From assembly GCA_016219185.1 (NCBI GenBank), contig JACRBZ010000030.1, positions 62,001 to 126,000 of the forward strand: 64,000 bases of DNA. Direction: 5' to 3'. The notes under the pieces were generated by a model. It saw only the letters and a program-made list of their open reading frames with translations. It searched no databases and was not told the DNA's origin. The stretch comes from Deltaproteobacteria bacterium. GTDB taxonomy: Bacteria; Desulfobacterota; Desulfobacteria; Desulfobacterales; Desulfatirhabdiaceae. Both the position numbers and the translations under genes were made by a program. Shown piece after piece: positions 57,400-64,000 of this stretch (positions are counted from its first letter, which is position 1; each line of letters starts with the position of its first letter).

Positions 57400-57882
57400 T
57401 CAAGCTTCAGTCGGCCATTCTATGCTCGCTGAATTCTCACTTTTTCGCTTGCTTGACCAGCTTTTCATATAATGTCCAATGGCAGCTTGAACCGTTTCCG
57501 CTGCCAGAAAAGCGCAATGCTTGTCCTTTTCGGGGAAAACCCCCAGAACGCCCAGTATTTTTTCGCCGGTGATATCCACCAATTCATCCGGAGTTTTGCC
57601 AAGAGACAGTTCTGCGGCCAGTGATCCACACACTGCACTGGATCCACATCCATCGGTTAAATAAGTGGCTGCCTTGACCCTTTCGTTTTCAATTTTTAGG
57701 AAAATCTGCATGGTATCGCCACAGGTGCCGGTCAGGCGGCCATATCCGTCCGCATCATCCATGGCGCCCTTAAATAACGGTTTGCGCCACCGTTGAAAAC
57801 CTACTTCGCCGTAGGCTACCCAGGTTTCCTCGAAAATTCGTTCCTGGAGTTCACTGATGAAATCATTCAACCGATCACTCAT
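57400..57882 (-). CDS. NifU-like iron-sulfur scaffold protein
   Basis: 160 residues from the ATG at 57882 (GGGAGA upstream). GRLTGTCGDTMQIFLKIENE, YLTDGCGSSAVCGSLAAELSLGKTPDEL and a final Cys (KHCAFLAAET) form the three-cysteine site of NifU/IscU N-terminal domains. A short extra segment precedes the domain. It overlaps the NifX-like gene by 8 bases and probably acts with it and with Mrp in cluster delivery. Confidence 0.88.
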   Translation of the reverse strand: MSDRLNDFISELQERIFEETWVAYGEVGFQRWRKPLFKGAMDDADGYGRLTGTCGDTMQIFLKIENERVKAATYLTDGCGSSAVCGSLAAELSLGKTPDELVDITGEKILGVLGVFPEKDKHCAFLAAETVQAAIGHYMKSWSSKRKSENSASIEWPTEA

Positions 57883-58420
57883 GCTTATTTTCTCCCATGT
57901 ACGCAAGGATTCCCGTTTTTGGGGCAGCCAAAACAACCAGTCTGCTTTCAATTGCTTCGAGTTGCCTGCGCAGCTCCTGCGAGGTTTGCTTCAGGCTTTC
58001 AATTTCTTCTTTCTCTGATAAAGCATTGGTTTGCGATGCATCGGAAGATGGTAGTTCCCTGTCTTCCATACCCGTGAACCAACGAGAACCACCACCCATG
58101 CTCCGTCCACCACCTAAGCCCTTGCCACCCCCCATACCGTGTCTCATGCCGAAATGGCTTTGAACGGTTGGCGCTGCAGATTGTGTCAATTGACCGGATT
58201 TGAATTTCTCCACAGCCTCACGTATCCGGCCACTGACCCCTGTAATCACCTGAATCCCAGCAGCGCCGAAGGTTTGAAATGCGTTGGGCCCGCAGTTACC
58301 GGTCAAAACCACCGATACACCTTTTTCGGCCATCAACTGGGCGGACTGAGGACCGGCACCGCCACTCAGTGATATATTGGGATTTGGAATCGACTCAAAT
58401 TTCTTATGGATATAAAACAT
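57875..58420 (-). CDS. NifX/NifB-C-type cofactor-binding family protein, N-terminally short
   Basis: 181 residues from the ATG at 58420. IPNPNISLSGGAGPQSAQLMAEKGVSVVLTGNCGPNAFQTFGAAGIQVITG is the core of the dinitrogenase iron-molybdenum cofactor-binding family. A Gly/Met-rich linker and a C-terminal coiled coil follow. Family members usually begin with about 30 more residues (IAV..VDPRFGRA..YF); here these are missing or shortened. A trace, IAVTTSSKTGDF, is readable upstream without a normal start codon. The domain may be impaired. Confidence 0.75.
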   Translation of the reverse strand: MFYIHKKFESIPNPNISLSGGAGPQSAQLMAEKGVSVVLTGNCGPNAFQTFGAAGIQVITGVSGRIREAVEKFKSGQLTQSAAPTVQSHFGMRHGMGGGKGLGGGRSMGGGSRWFTGMEDRELPSSDASQTNALSEKEEIESLKQTSQELRRQLEAIESRLVVLAAPKTGILAYMGENKHE

Positions 58421-58454
58421 AAAATCACCAGTCTTCGAGGAGGTTGTAACCGCA

Positions 58455-59360
58455 ATGCAAAAAGCACAAAGCTCTAAGTCGTCTTGTAGCACCTGTGACA
58501 AAAATGATTGTTCGGCATCCCATCGCAAAAAAGAAGAAAGCCCGGAGGAATTCGAGGAACGGCAAAAGCTGCAATCAAGACTTTGTCGCATCCGGCACAA
58601 AATCGTCGTGTTGTCCGGAAAGGGTGGCGTGGGCAAAAGCACCGTTGCAGTGAATATCGCCACGGCGCTGATGATGGCGGGAAAGCGCGTGGGGCTGCTG
58701 GATGTGGATATTCACGGCCCGAGCATTCCGACCATGCTGGGTTTGGAAGGAAGGAAACCGGATGGATGCAAGGATGGCATGTTTCCCATCGATTTGGACG
58801 GACTCAAGGTCATGTCCCTTGGCTTTTTGCTGGAAAGCCCGGATGATGCCGTCATCTGGCGCGGGCCACTCAAAATGGGTGTGATCAAGCAGTTCCTCAG
58901 AGACGTGCTCTGGGGCGACCTGGATTATCTCATTATCGATTCTCCCCCCGGGACCGGTGACGAACCCCTTTCGGTCTGCCAGTTGATCGCTACGCTGGAC
59001 GGGGCGGTGGTAGTAACCACCCCCCAGAAGGTAGCTGCCGTGGACGTGCGCAAATCCATCACTTTTTGCAGGCAAATGCACCTGCCGGTGCTCGGCGTGG
59101 TGGAAAACATGAGCGGATTTGTCTGCCCAAAATGCGGTGAAATCACCCAGATTCTTCGGTCGGGCGGTGGACGGCGCATGGCGGAGGACATGGGCGTAAG
59201 CTTTCTCGGCGCCATCCCCATGGACCCGAACATCGCGGAAGCTTGCGACAACGGTCAGGCCTTTGTCCGACAATATGCCTCATCCCCCACGGCTGTTATC
59301 ATGCAGGAAATCGTTCAACCCATTATTGAATTGAGCGGCAATGATTCTAAGGAGTATTAA
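58455..59360 (+). CDS. Mrp/NBP35-family Fe-S carrier ATPase
   Basis: 301 residues from the ATG at 58455 with GAGGAGG 12 bases upstream. A Cys-rich N-terminus (CSTCDKNDC) is followed by the deviant Walker A GKGGVGKST, switch I (DVDIHGPSIPTMLG), Walker B (LIIDSPPGTGD) and the C-terminal CPKC pair that binds a bridging 4Fe-4S cluster. It delivers Fe-S clusters to target proteins. It diverges from the NifX-like gene with almost no space between them, a pairing common in anaerobes. Confidence 0.93.
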   Translation: MQKAQSSKSSCSTCDKNDCSASHRKKEESPEEFEERQKLQSRLCRIRHKIVVLSGKGGVGKSTVAVNIATALMMAGKRVGLLDVDIHGPSIPTMLGLEGRKPDGCKDGMFPIDLDGLKVMSLGFLLESPDDAVIWRGPLKMGVIKQFLRDVLWGDLDYLIIDSPPGTGDEPLSVCQLIATLDGAVVVTTPQKVAAVDVRKSITFCRQMHLPVLGVVENMSGFVCPKCGEITQILRSGGGRRMAEDMGVSFLGAIPMDPNIAEACDNGQAFVRQYASSPTAVIMQEIVQPIIELSGNDSKEY

Positions 59361-59361
59361 A

Positions 59362-59805
59362 ATGAAGAAAATCGGTATCATCATCTGCGCCCGCTACAAG
59401 GACTGCGGTGGGGGCAAGTGTTTTCGGGCGCTGCGGGAACGGCATGGCGCATTTTCAATCTACCCTGCCGAAGAAGCCGTGGAAATTGTCGGATACTCGA
59501 CCTGCGGCGGTTGTCCGGGAGGAAACATCGAGCATGTCCCGGCCGAGTTCAAGAAAAACGGCGCAGATGCCATTCACCTGGCCACCGGCCTTGTGGTCGG
59601 ATATCCACCGTGCCCGAGTATCTTGCAATTCAAGACCTTCATCGAAACAGCCTACGGACTGCCAGTCATCGTCGGCACCCATCCCATCCCCCAGAAGTAT
59701 ATGGATGTCCATGGAATACTGCCTTTCTGGAAAGAGAGCCAAATGGTGGAACTTGCCGGGCCGCTGCTACATGAGACGCCGGAGATCATGGCAGCCTACA
59801 ATTGA
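59362..59805 (+). CDS. CGGC-domain protein
   Basis: 147 residues from the ATG at 59362 (AAGGAG upstream). The signature cysteines are CARYKDCGGGKC near the N-terminus, the CGGCPGGN motif, and PPCPS further on, together with HPIPQKY. The family is thought to bind metal or Fe-S, but its function is unknown. It directly follows mrp (stop to start 1 base), so the two are probably co-transcribed. Confidence 0.88.
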   Translation: MKKIGIIICARYKDCGGGKCFRALRERHGAFSIYPAEEAVEIVGYSTCGGCPGGNIEHVPAEFKKNGADAIHLATGLVVGYPPCPSILQFKTFIETAYGLPVIVGTHPIPQKYMDVHGILPFWKESQMVELAGPLLHETPEIMAAYN

Positions 59806-59954
59806 GTGAAAGAAAAATTATATATCTGTGACGACTAAGGACGCAATGACTATCAGCACCCAAAATGGCCACTCGCAGTGCCTGGCATGCGGAGATCTGA
59901 ACCCGAGATCGCGGTTGATAAGCATGTTATGGCTTGGGCTGATGCCAAATTCAT

Positions 59955-60220
59955 GCAACGTCGGGTGCTTCAATGACGTCCGCCGGCATCTACTTCGACG
60001 GCTGAGCAGTGGTATGAGGATCCGAGCCATCATCGGCGGCTTTCATTTGCTCAACGCCAGCCGTGAACGTCTGGCCCAGACCATGGCCGCATTGTGGTTT
60101 CTTGAACCGGAGATGGTTGCTCCCTGTCACTGCACGGGTGAACCCGCCGTTGCTTTGCTCCGTGATGCCTTTGGAGAACGGGTTTCGCCCGGAGCGGCGG
60201 GGATGATATATCAGTTCTGA
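59955..60220 (+). pseudogene. C-terminal remnant of an MBL-fold hydrolase
   Basis: The last about 65 residues (RIRAIIGGFHLLNASRERLAQ..PEMVAPCHCTGEPAVALLRDAFGERV) match the C-terminus of metallo-beta-lactamase-fold proteins that commonly accompany NifX/Mrp genes. The preceding CNVGCFNDVRRHLLRRL is only a blurred version of the expected segment, and the N-terminal HxHxDH metal site is absent. The ORF open from 59828 has no conserved start. It is best read as a 5'-deleted gene. Confidence 0.65.
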
Positions 60221-60323
60221 GACAGGAGCCGGGGAAATGTGACTTGACGCCGCTTCTTCCCGGCAACTCTTCATTAAGCATTAAGCAACTATATGAAACC
60301 GCATAGAGAGGAGAAAATTGGTT

Positions 60324-61199
60324 ATGCGCGTTACCCGTTTGTATGAAAACAAAAAACCTGTGATTTCAATGGAATTCTTTCCCCCCAGAAACGATGAGGC
60401 AACTCAGACGTTCAGCAAGACCATTGATGAACTGGCTGGACTCAAGCCTGATTATATGTCAATCACATTCGGCGCAGGTGGTTCAACACGGGATGGATCA
60501 TATCAAACCGTCAACGAATTGATGGTTGTTAAAAAACAACCCACTGTGGCATATATCGCCGGATACGGCCTGGGTCCGGAAGAAATCACCGACGTCCTGG
60601 ACAAGTATCAGAGCCTGGGGGTTAAAACCATTTTCGTCATTCGCGGAGATAAACCCAGAGAAGACAAGTTAACACCCCACCCGCAAAGTTTTGCCCATGC
60701 TTCAGAAATGATCGCCTTTATCAAGCAGCGCTATGATTTCACCCTCGGCTGCGCCGGCTATCCCGAAGGACATGTGGAGGCGATAAGCCTTGAAAAAGAT
60801 ATCGAATACCTCAAATGTAAGGTCGACAATGGCGCTGAATATGTGGTGGCCCAATATTTTTATGACAATGCTTTTTTCTTTGATTATGTCGAAAAATGCA
60901 GGGCTGCCGGTGTTTCCGTGCCCATCATTCCGGGTATCATGCCCGTTTACACGGTGAAAATGACCAAGATGCTCTCCAATGTCTGCGGGTCCAGTATCCC
61001 CGTCAATTTGCAAAACAGTCTCGATGCCGTGGATGCGGACAATAAAGGTGCCGTTTTGAAACTGGGAATCGATTTCGCCACCGAACAGTGCCGGGGACTA
61101 CTGAAAGAAGGCGTTGCCGGTCTGCATTTCTACACCATGGACCGCAGCTATTCCACGACAGAAATCCTAAATAACCTGAAAGCGGAAAAACTGTTATGA
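60324..61199 (+). CDS. metF: 5,10-methylenetetrahydrofolate reductase
   Basis: 291 residues from the ATG at 60324 (GAGGAG 10 bases upstream; an in-frame TTG at 60318 is less likely). VISMEFFPPRNDEA, MSITFGAGGSTRDGS, FVIRGDKPRED, GCAGYPEGH, AQYFYDNAFFFDYVEKCRAAGVSVPIIPGIMP and the C-terminal GVAGLHFYTMDRS match MetF along its whole length. It reduces methylene-THF to methyl-THF, for methionine synthesis or for the Wood-Ljungdahl pathway. No metV or acetyl-CoA synthase genes are adjacent. Confidence 0.93.
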   Translation: MRVTRLYENKKPVISMEFFPPRNDEATQTFSKTIDELAGLKPDYMSITFGAGGSTRDGSYQTVNELMVVKKQPTVAYIAGYGLGPEEITDVLDKYQSLGVKTIFVIRGDKPREDKLTPHPQSFAHASEMIAFIKQRYDFTLGCAGYPEGHVEAISLEKDIEYLKCKVDNGAEYVVAQYFYDNAFFFDYVEKCRAAGVSVPIIPGIMPVYTVKMTKMLSNVCGSSIPVNLQNSLDAVDADNKGAVLKLGIDFATEQCRGLLKEGVAGLHFYTMDRSYSTTEILNNLKAEKLL

Positions 61200-61245
61200 A
61201 AAAAACGCCTGGAAAGGTGGCATGCACGATGACAGGATACGCCAG

Positions 61246-62118
61246 ATGAAAATTTCTCTCGATTGCATTCCCTGTCTCATTCGCCAGGCCCTGTCAGCGG
61301 CCAGAATGGTGTCCGCGGACCCTGCCGTTCATCAACGGATCGTTCGTGAAGTGCTACTCTGGATTGGCGGGATGACCTTGGAAGAACCGCCTCCAGTTCT
61401 CTCGCAACGCATTCACCGTTGGCTCCGTGGGATTCTCGGCATGGAGGACCCTTACCGCGATGCGAAAGATCAGCAGAACCGTATGGCCATGAGTCTCCTT
61501 CCTGAGTTGAGAGCTAAGATCGAGGCTACTCTGGACCCGCTACCGCTGACCATGGCGGTACGCATCGCCATTGCAGGAAATGTGATCGACATGGGCGTGT
61601 ACGACAACATGACGGAGTCCAGCGTGCGTGAATCCGTCCGTCAAGCCCTGACAAAGCCTTTCGTCGGGGACCGGATCGGATTTGGCAAAACAGTTCGCGA
61701 AGCGAAAAGCATTCTCTACTTAACCGATAACGCAGGCGAAATCGCCTTTGACCGCCTGCTTATCGAACAGCTTTCGCCGACGCGGGTGACCGTGGCTGTA
61801 CGGGGTGGCCCGGTCATCAACGACGCCACCATGACCGACGCGCGGGCTGTTGGGCTTCACGAAATCGTTGAAATCATCGACAACGGCTCGGATGCTCCAG
61901 GCACGCTTCTTGACGATTGCAGTCAGGAGTTCAAGCGGCGTTTCACCGAGGCGGATCTGATTCTTGCCAAGGGACAGGGAAACTTTGAGACGCTCAGCGA
62001 TACGCCAGGCAACATCTTTTTTCTTTTTATGGCCAAGTGCCCCGTAATCGCAGCCCATGCCGGGGTGCCGATTGGCGCGCACGTTCTGGTGCGTTCCAAC
62101 GCCGGCAACTCGAATTGA
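61246..62118 (+). CDS. DUF89/ARMT1-like damage-control phosphatase family protein
   Basis: 290 residues from the ATG at 61246. LDCIPCLIRQALSAAR at the N-terminus, AGNVIDMGVYDN, YLTDNAGEIAFDRLLIEQL, VRGGPVINDATMTDA and LAKGQGNFETLSD are the conserved metal-binding and active-site segments of DUF89. The family hydrolyses damaged phosphometabolites. It is complete, unlike several neighbours, and ends just before the broken radical SAM gene. Confidence 0.9.
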   Translation: MKISLDCIPCLIRQALSAARMVSADPAVHQRIVREVLLWIGGMTLEEPPPVLSQRIHRWLRGILGMEDPYRDAKDQQNRMAMSLLPELRAKIEATLDPLPLTMAVRIAIAGNVIDMGVYDNMTESSVRESVRQALTKPFVGDRIGFGKTVREAKSILYLTDNAGEIAFDRLLIEQLSPTRVTVAVRGGPVINDATMTDARAVGLHEIVEIIDNGSDAPGTLLDDCSQEFKRRFTEADLILAKGQGNFETLSDTPGNIFFLFMAKCPVIAAHAGVPIGAHVLVRSNAGNSN

Positions 62119-62129
62119 AGCGGAGAATC

Positions 62130-62877
62130 ATGACAGCAAGCAACGTCCGATACTCGTTTGGGTCCGTTCCCTCGCGGCGCCTGGGAAAGAGCCTGGGCAA
62201 GGCAATCATGTTCTTGAAGGCGCTGGATGTCCCTGTCGGAGTGATCACGAACAGTTCGCTTCTATGGCGTGATGACGTGCGAGATGAACTTGCCAAGGCC
62301 GATTGGGTTTCGCTGAAAATTGATGCGGTTCAGGAAGACGTCTGGCGGCAGATCAACCGGCCTCACAAAGCCATCAGTCTGTCCCGGATTCTGGATGGGA
62401 TGTTATTCATTTGCCAAAGCCTTTTCCGGCAAGCTGGTTACGGAAACAATGCTTATCCGGGGGCTTAATGACAACGATGACTGCATGAAGGAAGTCGCCG
62501 GTTTTCTCCATGCGTTGCAGCCATGTCAGGCATATCTGAGTATTCCCACCCGTCCTCCGACGTTAAGACATGTCCGCGGCCCGGATGAAGCGGTCCTCAA
62601 CCGGACATATCAACTCCTTGCCGGCAAAGTGGAGCAGGTGGAATATCTGATAGGTTATGAGGGAGATGCCTTTGCCTTTACCGGCGATATCGAAAAGGAT
62701 ATTCTGAGCATCACCGCTGTTCACCCGATGCGGGAAGAAGCTGTTCGGACGATGCTGTCTCTGGCCGGGTCTTCATGGGAGGTGGTTGACCGGCTGATGG
62801 CCCAGGGGGATCTTGCGGAAACAATATCCGCCGGGCCTTATCACTTGTGGGAAGCCCTCATTTTTGCCAGTGCCTGA
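62130..62877 (+). pseudogene. Radical SAM gene with internal deletion and frameshift
   Basis: Frame 1 (from ATG 62130) reads VRYSFGSVPSRRLGKSLG and then jumps to KAIMFLKALDVPVGVITNSSLLW; the CxxxCxxC cluster segment and about 70-80 further residues that normally separate these are missing. Near 62400-62415 the homology moves to another frame (FAKAFSGKLVTETMLIRGLND) and runs to 62877. A gene without its SAM/Fe-S motif and with a frameshift cannot be functional. Confidence 0.85.
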
Positions 62878-63662
62878 TGGGCTGCATTTACCAGCGGATG
62901 AACCGTCGGAGCCGAAGTCAGCATCGGGTGAGTCGCTATTTGCATCATGCCCAGTTCACGCACGGTCACTTTCTTCTGGATTGCCAGCGCGACCGTGTTG
63001 ATCAATTCTCCGGCCGAGGGACTGCCGGATATCTGCCCTCCCAGGAGGATTCCCGACCGGTCCGCAAAAACAAGTTTTACCTTGAGCTTGTGCGCATCGG
63101 GCAGCGTTCCCGGGTGCCGGTCTGGAGCTTCGCAAGTTGCGGAAACATTGCGAAAACCTTCCTTCTGGCACGTTCGAAAGGTCATTCCGGTACTGGCAAA
63201 AGAGACGTTGCCGATCTTCGTGGAAAAAGCGCTGATCGTCCCCTGTATCTGATTCATAACCCGGATACCGTAAAGATTTGTTCCGGCATTGCGGGCTTCC
63301 GCGGTTGCGGTCGATGTCAGCCACACAGGGACTTCTCTTCTCGTAAAAAAATCCCTTTTTAACGCGCAGTCACCCACTGCAAAGATATCGTCGGCACTGG
63401 TCCTCATGTAGTCGTCCACCCAAATGGATCCCTTGTCGGTGATACGCAAACCCGCCGCTTTCGCCAGATCAACGGAAGGTCTTGCCCCAATGCTTACCAA
63501 TACCATGTCAGCGGAAATTGACTTCCCGCCTTCCAGGGTTACGGACTCTGCCTTCTCTTGGCCATCAATGGAGACAACGCGACTGCTCCCTGCATTGCGA
63601 CCCCTATGTCCACGATCAATCAAATGCCATGTTTGTTTTCCATACTTTCCAGACATTTCCAA
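62841..63662 (-). pseudogene. C-terminal part of a pyridine nucleotide-disulfide oxidoreductase
   Basis: From about residue 28 onward (RVVSIDGQEKAESVTLEGGKSISADMVLVSIGARP, IFAVGDCA, PVWLTSTATAEARNAGTNLYG, then a dimerisation domain) it matches CoA-disulfide reductase/NADH-oxidase-type flavoproteins. The first about 180 residues, with the FAD and NAD motifs, are absent. The extra N-terminal residues are simply a frame across the end of the peroxiredoxin gene. It appears to be a deletion product fused to the end of that gene's region. Confidence 0.75.
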
Positions 63663-64000
63663 CTAGATCCGGTCCGGGATTCAGCACAAGCTTTCCGGGG
63701 CGCCAGCCTGATGGCGTGGCCTGCGTTCCCTTGCTCTCCCTCACCAGTTGGAATGCCTGAATCTGGCGCAGGCTTTCCCCGACGTTTCGCCCAACCGGCG
63801 GCGTCAGGACCTCAAAACCTTGAACGATGCCGTCCGGATCGATGATAAACCGGCCGCGGGTTTCCACCCCGGCGTTATCGTCATATACGCCAAAAGCCGT
63901 CCCCACTTTTCCGCCGGCATCCGACAGCATGGGAAACGGGACGCCGCCATCGACCATTTTGGACAGTTCATGATCATCCCACATTTTGTGCACGAATACG
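63616..64000 (-). CDS. Peroxiredoxin (AhpC/Prx type), 5' end outside window
   Basis: The visible 125+ residues, KMWDDHELSKMVDGGVPFPMLSDAGGKVGTAFGVYDDNAGVETRGRFIIDPDGIVQGFEVLTPPVGRNVGESLRQIQAFQLV, are the C-terminal two thirds of a typical 2-Cys-type peroxiredoxin. The frame stays open to the right edge, so the start and peroxidatic Cys lie beyond it. The end (VGNVWKVWKT then NMAFD) is close to the family norm with a few extra residues that may come from the adjoining deletion. Confidence 0.85.
   Translation of the reverse strand, partial: VFVHKMWDDHELSKMVDGGVPFPMLSDAGGKVGTAFGVYDDNAGVETRGRFIIDPDGIVQGFEVLTPPVGRNVGESLRQIQAFQLVRESKGTQATPSGWRPGKLVLNPGPDLVGNVWKVWKTNMAFD

Overview
The window looks like a chromosomal segment of a strictly anaerobic, hydrogen- and formate-metabolising bacterium, most probably a sulfate reducer or syntroph of the Desulfobacterota. 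The basis is the gene set: an Mvh-type and an Ech-type [NiFe] hydrogenase, a large heterodisulfide-reductase (Hdr)-like cluster rich in 4Fe-4S sites, methylene-tetrahydrofolate reductase, a tungstate-binding protein, and many sigma-54 regulators and PAS kinases. Taxonomy is inferred from gene content only. No rRNA or tRNA gene was recognised.

Layout. 1-6.4 kb: a secreted beta-helix carbohydrate-binding-type protein, a lipoprotein, a MocR regulator, a small ORF and a TPR protein. 6.6-11.8 kb (+): hydrogenase operon with a GltD-like flavoprotein, MvhD, MvhG, MvhA and a maturation protease, then an alpha/beta-hydrolase-like protein. 13.1-18.2 kb (+): complete echABCDEF. 18.4-20.1 kb: hipBA toxin-antitoxin pair with its own promoter. 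20.3-23.7 kb (-): CorC-like protein, DMT exporter with a histidine-rich tail, Uma2-like nuclease, and what looks like a two-repeat relic of a type I-E CRISPR array. 23.9-37.8 kb (-): one long co-directional run, degenerate receiver - HdrA/GltD fusion - MvhD - FrhB/FdhB-like - double HdrA with an internal receiver domain - HdrC - HdrB - haem-motif sensor kinase - receiver-kinase. A -24/-12 sigma-54 promoter and a near-perfect 32-bp palindrome lie upstream, next to a sigma-54 activator and its kinase (38.2-41.5 kb). A second sigma-54 activator (41.6-43.1 kb, -) diverges from two small proteins and an RND efflux operon (43.3-49.8 kb, +) that has its own candidate -24/-12 promoter. 49.9-50.9 kb: methyltransferase-like and PNPOx-like genes. 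51.1-55.7 kb (-): a tightly overlapping four-gene operon of two unusual membrane proteins (GspE-N/MshEN-like domain plus repeated DUF202-like modules), a histidine kinase and a receiver. 55.9-57.2 kb: structured intergenic DNA and wtpA. 57.4-64 kb: NifU-like, NifX-like, Mrp, CGGC, MetF and DUF89 genes interleaved with several decayed genes, ending in a peroxiredoxin cut by the window edge.

How the genes fit together. The Hdr cluster has every part of a flavin-based electron-bifurcating complex except its own hydrogenase large and small subunits; the hydrogenase operon at 6.6-11.8 kb has those subunits and MvhD but a GltD-like flavoprotein instead of HdrA. Ech would couple ferredoxin oxidation to H2 formation and ion translocation. 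The most unusual feature is that phosphotransfer-type signalling domains are built into, and co-transcribed with, the Hdr electron-transfer machinery. A second candidate for an undescribed system is the GspE-N/DUF202 operon with its own two-component pair.
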